Positions 9,909 through 19,257 of a stretch of DNA of 64,000 nucleotides are shown here, in pieces (position 1 is the stretch's first letter; each line of letters begins with the position of its first letter). A model generated the notes under the pieces. The model made no database searches and had not been told where the DNA came from. It was given only the letters and a program-made list of their open reading frames with translations. Location of the stretch: the NCBI RefSeq assembly GCF_004365575.1, contig NZ_SOBG01000004.1, forward strand, positions 124,001 to 188,000, written 5' to 3'. This DNA comes from Hypnocyclicus thermotrophus. GTDB lineage: Bacteria > Fusobacteriota > Fusobacteriia > Fusobacteriales > Fusobacteriaceae. Made by a program: the position numbers and the translations under genes.

Positions 9909-10961
9909 TTATATAAATTTTATTTCTCCTCCACCTATAACATAATTATTATCATAAATAACTATATGCTGTCCTTTTGAATTTTGTGCATTTTTTTCAT
10001 CATATTTTATAAAAACTCTACTTCCTTTTTTATATAATTCTCCTTTTACTCCATCACTTGAAAATCTTGGTTTAAAAACAAGTTTTTTACCTAATAATTC
10101 ATCTATATTCACACAAAATTTATAATTTATTATTTCAATTTCTTTTAATAATAAATCTTTAAATTCTCCTAACAATATTTCATTTTTTTCAGAAATAATA
10201 TCTATTATAAAATATGCATGTGGTAATTTTAAATTTAATCCTCGTCTTTGTCCTATAGTATAAAATTGATATCCCTTGTGTTTTCCTAAAACATTTCCTT
10301 CCTTATCAACAAAATTTCCTTCATTTACATCTGTTAAATTTTCTTTTAAAAATTTTATATATCCATCTTTTGCAAAACATATTCCTTGACTATCTGGCTT
10401 TTGATATATTTTAATTTGATTTTTTTTTGCTATTTCTCTTACTCTATCTTTTGTATAATCACTAAGTGGAAATAACATAATTTTTAAAATATCTTCATTT
10501 ATTCTATATAACATATATGTTTGATCTTTTTTATCATTTTTACTTTTTTTTAATAAATATCTATTATATTCTTTTACATATTCTACATTTGAATAATGAC
10601 CAGTAGCTATATGTTCTGCTCCTAGTTTTTTAGCTATTTCATAAAGTTTTTGTATTTTTATTTTCTCATCACATATTACACATGGCGAAGGAGTTATACC
10701 TCTATTATAGCCATCAATAAAATATTCTATTACCTCTTTTTTAAATTCATCTTTTACATCATATACAAAATGAGGTATCCCTAAATTATAACAAACTGTC
10801 TTTGCATCATATATATCATCTAAAGAACAACATGTTCCTTCTTCATTTGAATCTAAATGTTTTAATGTAACTCCTATTACTTCATACCCTTGTTGTTTTA
10901 ATAGTAATGCTGCTACAGAACTATCTATACCACCACTCATTCCTACTACTACTTTCTTCAA
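9909..10961 (-). CDS. mnmA: tRNA-specific 2-thiouridylase MnmA
   Basis: Installs sulfur at U34 of tRNA-Lys, Glu and Gln, taking it from a cysteine desulfurase relay. 350 aa. The PP-loop SGGIDSS is at 9-15; the catalytic pair is C94 (in PSPCVICDE) and C195 (in GICFAKDG). The start is TTG at 10961 following GGAGGAGAA; there is no nearby ATG. A cysteine desulfurase (iscS) is encoded in the same window. The gene begins a probable operon with the two peptidase genes. Confidence 0.95.
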   Translation of the reverse strand: MKKVVVGMSGGIDSSVAALLLKQQGYEVIGVTLKHLDSNEEGTCCSLDDIYDAKTVCYNLGIPHFVYDVKDEFKKEVIEYFIDGYNRGITPSPCVICDEKIKIQKLYEIAKKLGAEHIATGHYSNVEYVKEYNRYLLKKSKNDKKDQTYMLYRINEDILKIMLFPLSDYTKDRVREIAKKNQIKIYQKPDSQGICFAKDGYIKFLKENLTDVNEGNFVDKEGNVLGKHKGYQFYTIGQRRGLNLKLPHAYFIIDIISEKNEILLGEFKDLLLKEIEIINYKFCVNIDELLGKKLVFKPRFSSDGVKGELYKKGSRVFIKYDEKNAQNSKGQHIVIYDNNYVIGGGEIKFI

Positions 10962-11288
10962 TTCTCCTCCTAATTTTTAACTTAAATATTAATAGTATAC
11001 ATTATTTAATTTTTACTTTTTCATTGTTTTATTTTAATTAATAGTCTTTATTTTGATAAGACGTTTTATGAAATTATATCACATTTATATAGTTTTATCT
11101 ATTTATATCTTTCTCCAGAATTGTAATATATCTTTCCAATTATTTATTATAATATTTACTAATTTTTATTCAAATATTTTTTATTACTAAAATTTTTAGT
11201 ATCCATATATTTTATAAAAGATTTAAGTATATTAAACTTTATTACATAATATTAATTATACCTTATATCTTAATGATACTAATAAAAA
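10962..11288. other. Intergenic gap without a supported gene
   Basis: About 330 nt of extremely A/T-rich sequence between mnmA and the end of the pho operon. It must hold the mnmA promoter (a TATACT lies about 40 nt upstream of the start, with a poor -35). A 40-codon ATG ORF at 11068 has no Shine-Dalgarno and is not accepted. No repeat or RNA structure stands out. Confidence 0.5.
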
Positions 11289-11321
11289 AAATAAGCTAAA
11301 TCTTTATAATTTAGCTTATTT
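11289..11321 (-). terminator. Terminator of the pst-pho operon
   Basis: AAATAAGCTAAAT and ATTTAGCTTATTT form a 13-bp stem with a 7-nt loop and a T-tract in the minus direction. The stop codon of the sensor kinase lies within the first arm. Confidence 0.85.
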
Positions 11322-12992
11322 TAATAATTTTATTTTAAAGGTAGTTCCTTCTCCTTCTTGACTTCTTATATCTATAATTCCAGAATAAAGTTCTGTTATC
11401 TCTTTAACAATTGATAATCCTAATCCTGTTCCTGCTTTGTTTGTTGTTCTTGCTTTATCTATTCTATAAAATCTATCAAATATATTTTTAATCTCACCTT
11501 TTGGTATACCAATCCCATTATCACTTACATATATATTTATATAATTTTGTTCTTCTTCTACTCTAGCCCTTATTATTGGATTCTCTTTATCATTATATAT
11601 AATTGCATTTTCAATAAGATTTTTTAATAAAACTTTTATTTTCTCTCTATCTATATTTAATATTGGTTCTTTTCCACGAAGTTTAAGCTCGTATTTAAAA
11701 TCTACATTTTTCTTTTCTATTATATTTCCTAAAATTTCTAATATATCTTTAAATAAATTATCTATATTAGTAGGATATTTATTTAATACATTACTTGCTT
11801 CTATTTTTTGAATATTTAAAAAATCTTGTATAATATTTTCTAACTTTTCTATGTTATTTTCTGCAATATTTAAAAAATTATTTTTTATGATTTCATCATT
11901 TTCATCTCGAAGTGCTATAAGATAACCTTTTATATTTGTAAGTGGTGTTTTAAGCTCATGACTTATATTAGAAATAAACCTTTTTTCTATTTCTTTTATT
12001 TCTTTGCTTTGAGTTATATCTCTTGCAGATAAAATGTAAAGTTTTTCATTTTTTAAATATCTTCCTTTTATAAAATAATATTTTTTATAATCTGTCAAAA
12101 ATATTTCTTTGCTTAATCTTTTTTTATTCTTATAGAGTTGATTTAATACTTCAATTATATCTAAATTTTCTATTTTTTCATAATACTTTAATGTATTTAA
12201 ATTATTAAAAAAACTGTATTTAAACTCTCTATTATAGGCCAATATATTTTTCTCTTCATCAAACATTATAACTCCTATATCAATAAGAGATATAAGCTTA
12301 TCTAATTTCACTTTTTCTTTTTTTAGTTCTTCAATATTTTTTAAATTTTTTTTCTGCCATTCTTTTATTACTTTCCAAAATTCATTAAGCTCTATATCTT
12401 CTTTTAAATACATTGATTTAGGAATATCGCCACTTTCAATTACTTCTCTTATCTCTTTTATTTTATTAATATAATATTTTTTTAATATATAATTATATAC
12501 AAATATTAAAAATATATTTAATAATAAATATAAAAATACTTTTTGAAAAATTTGTTTTTGTAATGGAACAAAAATAATATTATATGGTACTGCTGCTCGT
12601 ATTATTATTTCATTAGAATATAATATCGAATAGTAAATTAATGTTTTATTAAGTGTTTTACTTTTTCTTATACTAAATCCTTGTTCATTGTTTATCGCTT
12701 CTTGTACTTCTTGTCTATATTTATGAGATTCTTTGGTATTTGAATCTGTATCAAATAATACTTCTCCATTTGTTTTTATTATTGTTACTCTATTTTTAGT
12801 AAAAATCCTTATATTTTCTAAATCTTTTACTCCATTTATATCAAAATATTTTGATATACTCCATGCTGTATTCTCTAAATCTTTTTTTACAATATTAATA
12901 GTCTCTTTTTTAAAACTACTGTAATCTTTGTATAAAAAAAGTCCTTGAAAAATAAATAGTAAAATAAATATTATTAATTCTCTTCGTCTAAT
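11316..12992 (-). CDS. phoR: PhoR-like phosphate sensor histidine kinase, probable ATT start
   Basis: 558 aa if read from ATT at 12992. The reading frame is open from inside phoB and gives RRRELIIFILLFIFQG (TM1, about 5-22), an extracytoplasmic domain, TM2 (about 152-172), a HAMP-like linker, a PAS-like segment and the kinase core: phospho-acceptor H345 in SHELKTPL, N box NLIENAIIYN, G1 DNGIGIP, F box and G2 GTGLGLSI. No ATG, GTG or TTG is in frame before residue 194 (ATG at 12413), which would give a soluble kinase lacking both helices. ATT at 12992 is 10 nt after AGGAG, overlaps phoB by 19 nt and yields a proper positively charged N-terminus. Function from position after phoB and pst genes. 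Confidence 0.82.
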   Translation of the reverse strand: MRRRELIIFILLFIFQGLFLYKDYSSFKKETINIVKKDLENTAWSISKYFDINGVKDLENIRIFTKNRVTIIKTNGEVLFDTDSNTKESHKYRQEVQEAINNEQGFSIRKSKTLNKTLIYYSILYSNEIIIRAAVPYNIIFVPLQKQIFQKVFLYLLLNIFLIFVYNYILKKYYINKIKEIREVIESGDIPKSMYLKEDIELNEFWKVIKEWQKKNLKNIEELKKEKVKLDKLISLIDIGVIMFDEEKNILAYNREFKYSFFNNLNTLKYYEKIENLDIIEVLNQLYKNKKRLSKEIFLTDYKKYYFIKGRYLKNEKLYILSARDITQSKEIKEIEKRFISNISHELKTPLTNIKGYLIALRDENDEIIKNNFLNIAENNIEKLENIIQDFLNIQKIEASNVLNKYPTNIDNLFKDILEILGNIIEKKNVDFKYELKLRGKEPILNIDREKIKVLLKNLIENAIIYNDKENPIIRARVEEEQNYINIYVSDNGIGIPKGEIKNIFDRFYRIDKARTTNKAGTGLGLSIVKEITELYSGIIDIRSQEGEGTTFKIKLLK

Positions 12993-13651
12993 CGGTATCC
13001 TACTCCTTTTATAGTTTTTATATTATGAGATATAGATTTTAATTTATCTCTAATTTTACCCACATATACATCTACTGATCTATCTCCAGAGTAATAATTT
13101 GAGCTCCATACTTTATTAAGTATTTTTTCTCTAGTTAATACAATTCCTTTATTTTTTATTAAAAATAAAAGCAAGTCATATTCTTTTTTAGATAATATTA
13201 TTTCTTTTCCATGTTCTGTTACTTGATATTTATTTTTATCTATTACTATATCACCATATTTTATTATAGAATCGGATATTTTCTTTCCTCTATTTAATAA
13301 TTTTTTTATTCTAAGTAAAAGTTCTCTTGGATCAAATGGTTTTTTCATGTAATCATCTGCACCAATGTCTAATCCTTTTAAAACATCTTCTATCTCTGTT
13401 TTTGCTGTAAGCATTATTATATAAGGATTACCATATTTTTCAGGCATTTTCCTAATCATCTCAGTTAAATTTATTCCATCTAAATTTGGAAGCATTAAAT
13501 CTAATACTATCAAATCAGGATTAAAAGTTTTTACGAGTTTTAGTCCATCTAATCCATTATCAGCTTCTTCTATTTCATAATTTTCTTTTCTTAAAAAATA
13601 TGTTATTAGTGTTCTAATCTCACCATCATCTTCTATTACTAAAATTTTCAT
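12974..13651 (-). CDS. phoB: PhoB/PhoP-type phosphate response regulator
   Basis: 225 aa OmpR-family regulator. The receiver domain (1-120) carries the acidic pocket at IEDDGE, the phospho-acceptor D in LIVLDLMLPN and K in KKPFDPREL; the winged-helix DNA-binding domain (about 130-222) ends KTIKGVGYRL. It lies 3 nt after phoU and overlaps the start of the sensor kinase, so the pair is translated together. It is the likely activator acting at the TTTACA repeats upstream of pstS. Confidence 0.93.
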   Translation of the reverse strand: MKILVIEDDGEIRTLITYFLRKENYEIEEADNGLDGLKLVKTFNPDLIVLDLMLPNLDGINLTEMIRKMPEKYGNPYIIMLTAKTEIEDVLKGLDIGADDYMKKPFDPRELLLRIKKLLNRGKKISDSIIKYGDIVIDKNKYQVTEHGKEIILSKKEYDLLLFLIKNKGIVLTREKILNKVWSSNYYSGDRSVDVYVGKIRDKLKSISHNIKTIKGVGYRLDEEN

Positions 13652-13654
13652 AGT

Positions 13655-14329
13655 TTATTCTCCCATAGTTTGATGTTTTAATACATCACCTTTTCTTATA
13701 TATACATAATTTTCTGATAAATTTTGTATAATATCTGCTATTCTTTCAAATTTTTGTGCTACTACAATAACTTTACTAGCTTTAGATACAAAATTTATAT
13801 CTTTTTTTACTAATTCTTCTACTGTTTTTATACAATCATCTCTAAGATCATCTATTTCATCATCTAATCCAAATACAAAATATGTATTTTCTATTTTCTT
13901 TTCTATAAATGCTAATTCAAAAGTCTTAAAAATTTTTAAAACTTTTGCAGACATATTTTCTAAAATTTCTAAAACTGTTTTATTTAACATATTTTCATCT
14001 CTTACACTTCTTTTTATAAGCTTTAATATTCCAGTATTAAGATCACTTATTCTTTCAAGATCTGTAACAATTTGAAGTACTCCAACTAAATATCTAAGAT
14101 TCCCTGCTGCTGGTTGAAATCTAGCTATTGTTTCTACAATTAATTCATCTAATACAAGCTCTAAATCATCACAATCTTCTTCTAAAAGTTTTGATTCCCC
14201 ATATAAAGATTTATCAAATTCACCTTTTTTTAATATAATATCTATTATCTCTAGTCCTCTAATTGATTTTTTTATCATTTCGACTGTTTTTTCATTTATT
14301 ATATTAAGTGTTTGCTCTAAATTTCTCAT
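13655..14329 (-). CDS. phoU: Phosphate signalling protein PhoU
   Basis: 224 aa, two repeated three-helix PhoU bundles with the conserved metal-cluster acidic patches (DDLELVLDE and DDEIDDLRDD). PhoU links the Pst transporter to the PhoR kinase and represses the Pho response when phosphate is plentiful. It stands between pstB and phoB, the expected place. A 142-nt gap separates it from pstB and contains a self-complementary A/T stretch, perhaps an RNA processing or partial termination point. Confidence 0.93.
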   Translation of the reverse strand: MRNLEQTLNIINEKTVEMIKKSIRGLEIIDIILKKGEFDKSLYGESKLLEEDCDDLELVLDELIVETIARFQPAAGNLRYLVGVLQIVTDLERISDLNTGILKLIKRSVRDENMLNKTVLEILENMSAKVLKIFKTFELAFIEKKIENTYFVFGLDDEIDDLRDDCIKTVEELVKKDINFVSKASKVIVVAQKFERIADIIQNLSENYVYIRKGDVLKHQTMGE

Positions 14330-14471
14330 AGTTTTTATTCTCCTTATCCTCTTATATTTTATCTCTTACTTAATAAAATATCAATTAAAATTATTTTTAT
14401 TTTATACACTAAATTTTTATATAGTTTTATAACCTTACTCTATAAAATTATATATATAATTTTATATTTTT

Positions 14472-15233
14472 TTATCCAAATTTTCCAGTAATATAATCTT
14501 CTGTTTTTTTATTTTTAGGATTAGTGAATATTATTTCTGTTTTATCAAATTCTTCTACTTCACCTTGGTAGAAAAATCCAGTATACTCTGATATTCTTGC
14601 TGCTTGTTGCATATTATGTGTTACTATAATAATAGTATAATCTTTTTCTAACTCTCTCACAAGTTCTTCTATTTTTGATGTTGAGATAGGATCAAGTGCA
14701 CTAGTTGGTTCATCCATAAGTAAAATTTCTGGTTTTACAGCAATCGCTCTAGCTATACAAAGTCTTTGTTGTTGTCCTCCTGATAAACCGAGTGCTGATT
14801 TATGTAATTTATCTTTTACTTCGTCCCATAGTGCTACTGCTTTTAAACTTGATTCTACTATTTCCATTAATTTATTTTTATTTTTTTCTCCATGTAATCT
14901 CGGTCCATATACTATATTTTCATATATTGATTTTGGAAATGGGTTTGGTCTTTGAAATACCATTCCTACTTTTTTTCTAAGGTCTACAATATCATAATCT
15001 TTATTAAATATGTTTTCTCCATCTAATAAAATTTCTCCTTCATATTTTACTCCTTCTATCAAATCATTCATTCTATTTATAGAACGAAGAAAAGTAGATT
15101 TCCCACAACCAGAAGGTCCTATAAGAGCTGTCACTTTATTTTTTTCTATATTCATATTTATATTTTTTAATGCTTGAAAACTTCCATAATAAAAACTAAA
15201 ATTTTTAACCTCTAACCTTAAATTATTTTTCAT
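14472..15233 (-). CDS. pstB: Phosphate ABC transporter ATP-binding protein PstB
   Basis: 253 aa ATPase of the high-affinity phosphate importer. Walker [10 protein letters not shown] (about 39-47), Q-loop VFQRPNPFP (the phosphate-family RPNPFP motif), signature LSGGQQQR, Walker [12 protein letters not shown] and the switch histidine in [10 protein letters not shown] are all present. The NMQQAAR motif is typical of PstB. It is 46 nt from pstA. Confidence 0.96.
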   Translation of the reverse strand: MKNNLRLEVKNFSFYYGSFQALKNINMNIEKNKVTALIGPSGCGKSTFLRSINRMNDLIEGVKYEGEILLDGENIFNKDYDIVDLRKKVGMVFQRPNPFPKSIYENIVYGPRLHGEKNKNKLMEIVESSLKAVALWDEVKDKLHKSALGLSGGQQQRLCIARAIAVKPEILLMDEPTSALDPISTSKIEELVRELEKDYTIIIVTHNMQQAARISEYTGFFYQGEVEEFDKTEIIFTNPKNKKTEDYITGKFG

Positions 15234-15279
15234 TCTTCAATCCTTTCATACTAATTTTAGATAAACTATTTTTTGATTT

Positions 15280-16137
15280 TTATATATCTTGTTGATATTT
15301 ATTTCTTAAATATATTGCTAATCCATTTGCACTAAGAAGTAATATCATAAGTACTATAATTCCTGCTGCTGCGATGTACTGAAAATCTTCTTGAGGTCTC
15401 GAAGTCCAGTTATATATTTGAATAGGCATTACTGTGAATATATCAAATATATTTTTTGGAAAAAATGGTACATAAGCAGCTGCTCCTACAACTATTAATG
15501 GTGCAGCTTCTCCTGCTGCTCTTGAAAGTGCTAATATACTTCCTGTAAGCATTCCTGGCATTGCATAAGGTAATACCACACATTTTATCATTTGCCATTT
15601 TGTCATGCCAAGTGCATAAGCTCCCTCTTTTGCTGAATTTGGTACAGCTTTTATCGCTTCTTGAGCTGATACTATAACTACTGGTAAAATAAGTAATGCC
15701 AATGTAAAAGCTCCCGATAATATACTTCTTCCAAATCCTAACATTTGAACAAATACTGATAATCCTAACATTCCATATACTATCGATGGAACACCCGCTA
15801 GGTTTGCTATATTAAGCTCTAATATTTTAAAAAACTTTGTTGTTTTATTTGCATATTCTTCTAAATAAAGTGCTGTTCCTACTCCAAGTGGAAAGGCTAT
15901 AAGTGCTGTTAAAGTTATTATCCAACTAGTTCCTACAATTGCTGAAGCAAGACCTGCTTTTTTAGGAAATCTTGAAGGAAAATGTGTTAAGAAATTTAAA
16001 TTTATCCAACCAAGTCCTTTTCTAAGTATATCAAACATAAGTACCACTAATATTACTACTCCAAACATAGTACATAAAAAAACTATATTCTTAAATATAT
16101 TATCAATTAATTTTCTTCTTTTTACTCTATTTAGCAT
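15280..16137 (-). CDS. pstA: Phosphate ABC transporter permease PstA
   Basis: 285 aa with about six transmembrane helices. The EAA loop reads EGAYALGMTKWQMIKCVVLPYAMPG and contacts PstB. It lies 2 nt from pstC, with which it forms the channel heterodimer. The start ATG follows GGGAGGAATATTAAAG. Confidence 0.94.
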   Translation of the reverse strand: MLNRVKRRKLIDNIFKNIVFLCTMFGVVILVVLMFDILRKGLGWINLNFLTHFPSRFPKKAGLASAIVGTSWIITLTALIAFPLGVGTALYLEEYANKTTKFFKILELNIANLAGVPSIVYGMLGLSVFVQMLGFGRSILSGAFTLALLILPVVIVSAQEAIKAVPNSAKEGAYALGMTKWQMIKCVVLPYAMPGMLTGSILALSRAAGEAAPLIVVGAAAYVPFFPKNIFDIFTVMPIQIYNWTSRPQEDFQYIAAAGIIVLMILLLSANGLAIYLRNKYQQDI

Positions 16138-16139
16138 CT

Positions 16140-17039
16140 TTAATATTCCTCCCTATATCTATTTATAACTACTTTTGCAATTATATTCATTATAAATGTC
16201 ATAATAAATAATAAAGCACCAACAGCAAATAAAGTTCTATATTCTATAGAACCATGAGGAATATCTCCTAAACTTACATTTACCATAAATCCTGTCATAG
16301 TTTGAATTGTTTTTAATGGATTAAAATTTAAACTAGGATTTGCTCCTGCTGCAATGGCAACTATCATCGTTTCACCAATAGCTCTTGAAATAGCTAATAT
16401 AAATGATGATACTATCCCAGATAATGCTGCCGGTATTACTACTTTGGTAGATACTTCAAATGTTGTAGAACCAAGTCCATATGCACCTTCTCTCATTGCA
16501 TTTGGAACTGCTCTCATTGCATCTTCACTAAGTGATGCTACCATTGGTATAGTCATTATTCCTACCGCTATTCCTGCACTAAGTGCATTAAAAATCTCTA
16601 AATTAGGAATAATTCGTCTAAATAATGGTGTAATAAATGTAAGTGCAAAAAATCCATAAACTATTGATGGAATTCCTGCTAAAATTTCTAATATAGGTTT
16701 TAATATTTTTCTTAGCTTATCGGAAGAATATTCACTTAAATATATAGCACTTCCCAATCCTATTGGAATTGATATAATTCCAGATATAATTGCTATCAAT
16801 AATGAACCTACTAATAATGGTAACACTCCAAATTTTTGTGGTTTTATAACTGGACTCCATAATGTTCCTGTTAAAAATTCTTTTATTGATACTTCTTTAA
16901 AAAATACAAATGATTCTCCAAATAAAGTAAAAACTATTAAAATTGTTGTAATTATAGATATTAATGAAAATATAACTAACATATATCTAATTAATTTATC
17001 CATAAAATATGCTCTTTTTTTTACTGTATCTTTACTCAA
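16140..17039 (-). CDS. pstC: Phosphate ABC transporter permease PstC
   Basis: 299 aa with about six transmembrane helices and EAA loop EGAYGLGSTTFEVSTKVVIPA. An ATG 24 nt upstream (17063) has no Shine-Dalgarno; the sequence AAGGAGGAAATTATTTTG inside that extension places a TTG at 17039 exactly 8 nt after the Shine-Dalgarno, so TTG is preferred and the protein begins MSKDTVKKRAYFMDKL. It forms the membrane channel with PstA. Confidence 0.9.
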   Translation of the reverse strand: MSKDTVKKRAYFMDKLIRYMLVIFSLISIITTILIVFTLFGESFVFFKEVSIKEFLTGTLWSPVIKPQKFGVLPLLVGSLLIAIISGIISIPIGLGSAIYLSEYSSDKLRKILKPILEILAGIPSIVYGFFALTFITPLFRRIIPNLEIFNALSAGIAVGIMTIPMVASLSEDAMRAVPNAMREGAYGLGSTTFEVSTKVVIPAALSGIVSSFILAISRAIGETMIVAIAAGANPSLNFNPLKTIQTMTGFMVNVSLGDIPHGSIEYRTLFAVGALLFIMTFIMNIIAKVVINRYREEY

Positions 17040-17113
17040 AATAATTTCCTCCTTAAACTTCATCTATAAAAATTATACTCAGGGAATTTCTACAAAAAAT
17101 ACAAAAAATGGGG

Positions 17114-17145
17114 TTTCCCTAAAATATATATGTATTTTAGGGAAA
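17114..17145 (-). terminator. Intercistronic hairpin between pstS and pstC
   Basis: TTTCCCTAAAATA (17114-17126) and TATTTTAGGGAAA (17133-17145) form a perfect 13-bp stem right after the pstS stop, with a weak T-rich run downstream. It probably acts as a partial terminator or mRNA-stabilising stem, so pstS is made in excess over the permease genes. Confidence 0.7.
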
Positions 17146-17155
17146 AATTATAGCT

Positions 17156-18091
17156 TTATTTTAATCCTAATTTAGATAATTGCTCATCATATTTTTCTTG
17201 TGGCAATGTCACATATCCTGTTTCAGGAACTATATCCATAGCATTTTCTAAATAAAATTTTACAAAAGCTTTTACTTGTGGTTTTTCTGATAATGCTTTT
17301 TTATTTATATATATAAATAAAGGTCTTGAAAGCGGCGAGTATTCTTTTGACATTATAGTCTCATGATTTGGTTCTACTGCACCTTTTCCACTATCAATAG
17401 GGACTACTTTCATTTTATCTTTATTTTCATAGTAATAAGCAAATCCGAAAAATCCTAAAGAATTTTTTTCTCCAACTATTCCTTGTACTAATACATTATC
17501 ATCTTCACTTGGTGTATAATCACTTCTAATATTTCCACTTTCACCATTTATTTCTTCTGTAAAATAATCAAATGTTCCTGAATCAGGTCCTGGACCATAT
17601 AATTTAATTTCTTCTTTTGGCCATCCTTCTCTTACATCTGACCAATACTTTACATTACTTCCTGATTTCCAAATTTTTTTTAATTCTTCTACTGTTAAAT
17701 AATCAACAAAATTATTATCTTTATTTACTAACACTGATAATCCATCATATGCTACTGCTATTTCTTCATATTCTATTCCATTTTCTTTTGCTATTTTTAC
17801 TTCTTTATTTTTTATTGGTCTAGATGCATCACTAATATCAGTAGTTCCTACTGTAAATTTTTTAAATCCACCTCCAGAACCAGATACTCCAACAGATATT
17901 CTTACATCTCTATTTTCTGCTCTAAATTCTTCGGCCATTGCTTCTGTTATTGGATAAACAGTTGATGATCCATCTATTACTATTTCCCCTGATAATCTGT
18001 TTTTATCTTGTTTTTTGCTAAAAAATAATCCTGCATAAGCACTTGTTGAAAGTACTACTACTGCCATTACTAAAGCTAATATTTTTTTCAT
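17156..18091 (-). CDS. pstS: Phosphate-binding protein PstS
   Basis: 311 aa exported binding protein. A signal peptide covers about 1-20 (MKKILALVMAVVVLSTSAYA); no lipobox cysteine, so probably periplasmic, which fits a diderm. Phosphate-contact motifs are GSSTVYPITE, SGSGGGFKKF and GPGPDSGTFDYF. First gene of the pst-pho operon, with a strong GGAGGG Shine-Dalgarno and a four-repeat Pho box upstream. Confidence 0.95.
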   Translation of the reverse strand: MKKILALVMAVVVLSTSAYAGLFFSKKQDKNRLSGEIVIDGSSTVYPITEAMAEEFRAENRDVRISVGVSGSGGGFKKFTVGTTDISDASRPIKNKEVKIAKENGIEYEEIAVAYDGLSVLVNKDNNFVDYLTVEELKKIWKSGSNVKYWSDVREGWPKEEIKLYGPGPDSGTFDYFTEEINGESGNIRSDYTPSEDDNVLVQGIVGEKNSLGFFGFAYYYENKDKMKVVPIDSGKGAVEPNHETIMSKEYSPLSRPLFIYINKKALSEKPQVKAFVKFYLENAMDIVPETGYVTLPQEKYDEQLSKLGLK

Positions 18092-18186
18092 AAAATTCCC
18101 TCCTGAGTTTTTTTAATAAATTTATTTTTTAACTTAAGATTTCAATTTCTTTAATTTTTTAATTCCCTCTCAAGCTACAATAGTAT

Positions 18187-18238
18187 TGTATAGTAAAGAT
18201 GTAAATCAGTTATAAAGTTAATGTAAAATATTTGTAAA
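18187..18238 (-). promoter_or_regulatory. Pho box and promoter of the pst-pho operon
   Basis: On the minus strand TTTACA, TTTACA, TTTATA and TTTACA start exactly 11 nt apart (18238-18200), followed by a TATACA -10 at 18192-18187. Hexamers at one helical turn are the arrangement bound by PhoP/PhoB-family regulators in other bacteria. The last repeats cover the -35 position, which has no sigma70 consensus of its own, so the promoter is predicted to need activation. Confidence 0.8.
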
Positions 18239-18256
18239 AAATAAAAATTATAATAA

Positions 18257-18286
18257 AAAATCCGCCGAAATTTATCGACGGATTTT
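18257..18286 (-). terminator. Terminator of the nag operon
   Basis: AAAATCCG-U-CGA and UCG-G-CGGAUUUU pair in minus-strand RNA with a G-U wobble where the plus strand would have a C-A mismatch, and a long T-rich run follows. The asymmetry shows it serves the minus-strand nagB transcript. Confidence 0.82.
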
Positions 18287-18354
18287 ACTTCCTATTTCTA
18301 TAAATAGGATTAATTAGGTAGGTATCTGTTTATTTTTAGGGTTGTTAATAAATT

Positions 18355-19170
18355 TTAAATATTTTGTACTACACTTTTAAATTTTTCTATATCAAGATTT
18401 TCTTCTTCAAGTTCTTTAAAATATTTTACTGTTTTTACTTTTAATTCAGCTGTTGCATCTTCATCACATACAATTATAGCTGTTTTATGAGTTTGAAGTG
18501 CTGTAATTGTCCACATATGATTTACACTTCCTTCTACTCCTTGTTGAAGTGCCAATGCTTTATTATATCCACTTACTAATATAAGTACTTCTTTTGAATC
18601 AAGTATAGTTCCTACTCCTACTGTAAGAGCTGTTTTTGGTACTTTATCTATATCATTATCAAAAAATCTTGAGTTTGCTATTTGAGTATCTTTATTTAAA
18701 GTTTTTATTCTTGTTCTTGAAGATAATGATGAACCAGGTTCATTAAATGCTATATGGCCATCAGAACCAACTCCACCTATGAATAGGTCTATTCCTCCCA
18801 ATTTTTTCATTTTTTCTTCATATTCTTCACACTCTTTTATTAAATCAGGGGCATTTCCATTTAAAATATGAATATTTTCTTTTGGTATATCTATATGATT
18901 AAAAAAGTTTTTATACATAAATGTATGATAACTTTCTGGATGTTCCTCTGGTATACCTACATATTCATCCATATTAAATGTATATACATTTTTAAATGAA
19001 ATTAATCCTTCCTTATATAATTTTATTAAATTTTCATACATTTTAAGAGGTGTTCCTCCTGTAGGTAGACCTAATACAAATTTTTGTTCTTTTTTGGTTG
19101 CTTTTTTTATTTTTTTAGCCACATATAATGCTGCCCATTCACTCATTCTATCTGAAATTATTAATCTCAT
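18355..19170 (-). CDS. nagB: Glucosamine-6-phosphate deaminase
   Basis: Converts GlcN6P to fructose-6-phosphate and ammonia. 271 aa. Family motifs are [15 protein letters not shown], the catalytic-base region FNMDEYVG and the active-site [14 protein letters not shown]. It follows nagA by 87 nt and ends the amino-sugar operon, sending carbon to glycolysis. Confidence 0.96.
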   Translation of the reverse strand: MRLIISDRMSEWAALYVAKKIKKATKKEQKFVLGLPTGGTPLKMYENLIKLYKEGLISFKNVYTFNMDEYVGIPEEHPESYHTFMYKNFFNHIDIPKENIHILNGNAPDLIKECEEYEEKMKKLGGIDLFIGGVGSDGHIAFNEPGSSLSSRTRIKTLNKDTQIANSRFFDNDIDKVPKTALTVGVGTILDSKEVLILVSGYNKALALQQGVEGSVNHMWTITALQTHKTAIIVCDEDATAELKVKTVKYFKELEEENLDIEKFKSVVQNI

Positions 19171-19257
19171 TTCTTCCTCCTGATTTTTATTAAAGTTTTT
19201 TTAACTATTAAAAATGAAATTATAAGTTATTCAAAACAATAATAAATTTATTAATTT

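Noticed and set aside
11068-11190. 40-codon ATG ORF (MKLYHIYIV...) in the mnmA/pho gap
   Set aside because: No Shine-Dalgarno, composition equal to surrounding A/T-rich DNA, no family resemblance.
12974-12992. A -1 programmed frameshift fusing phoB to the kinase
   Set aside because: No slippery heptamer at the overlap; a separate start with its own AGGAG is simpler.
14440-14470. Self-complementary A/T run after pstB as a true terminator
   Set aside because: Almost no G/C pairs and phoU-phoB-phoR must be transcribed through it; at most a processing point.
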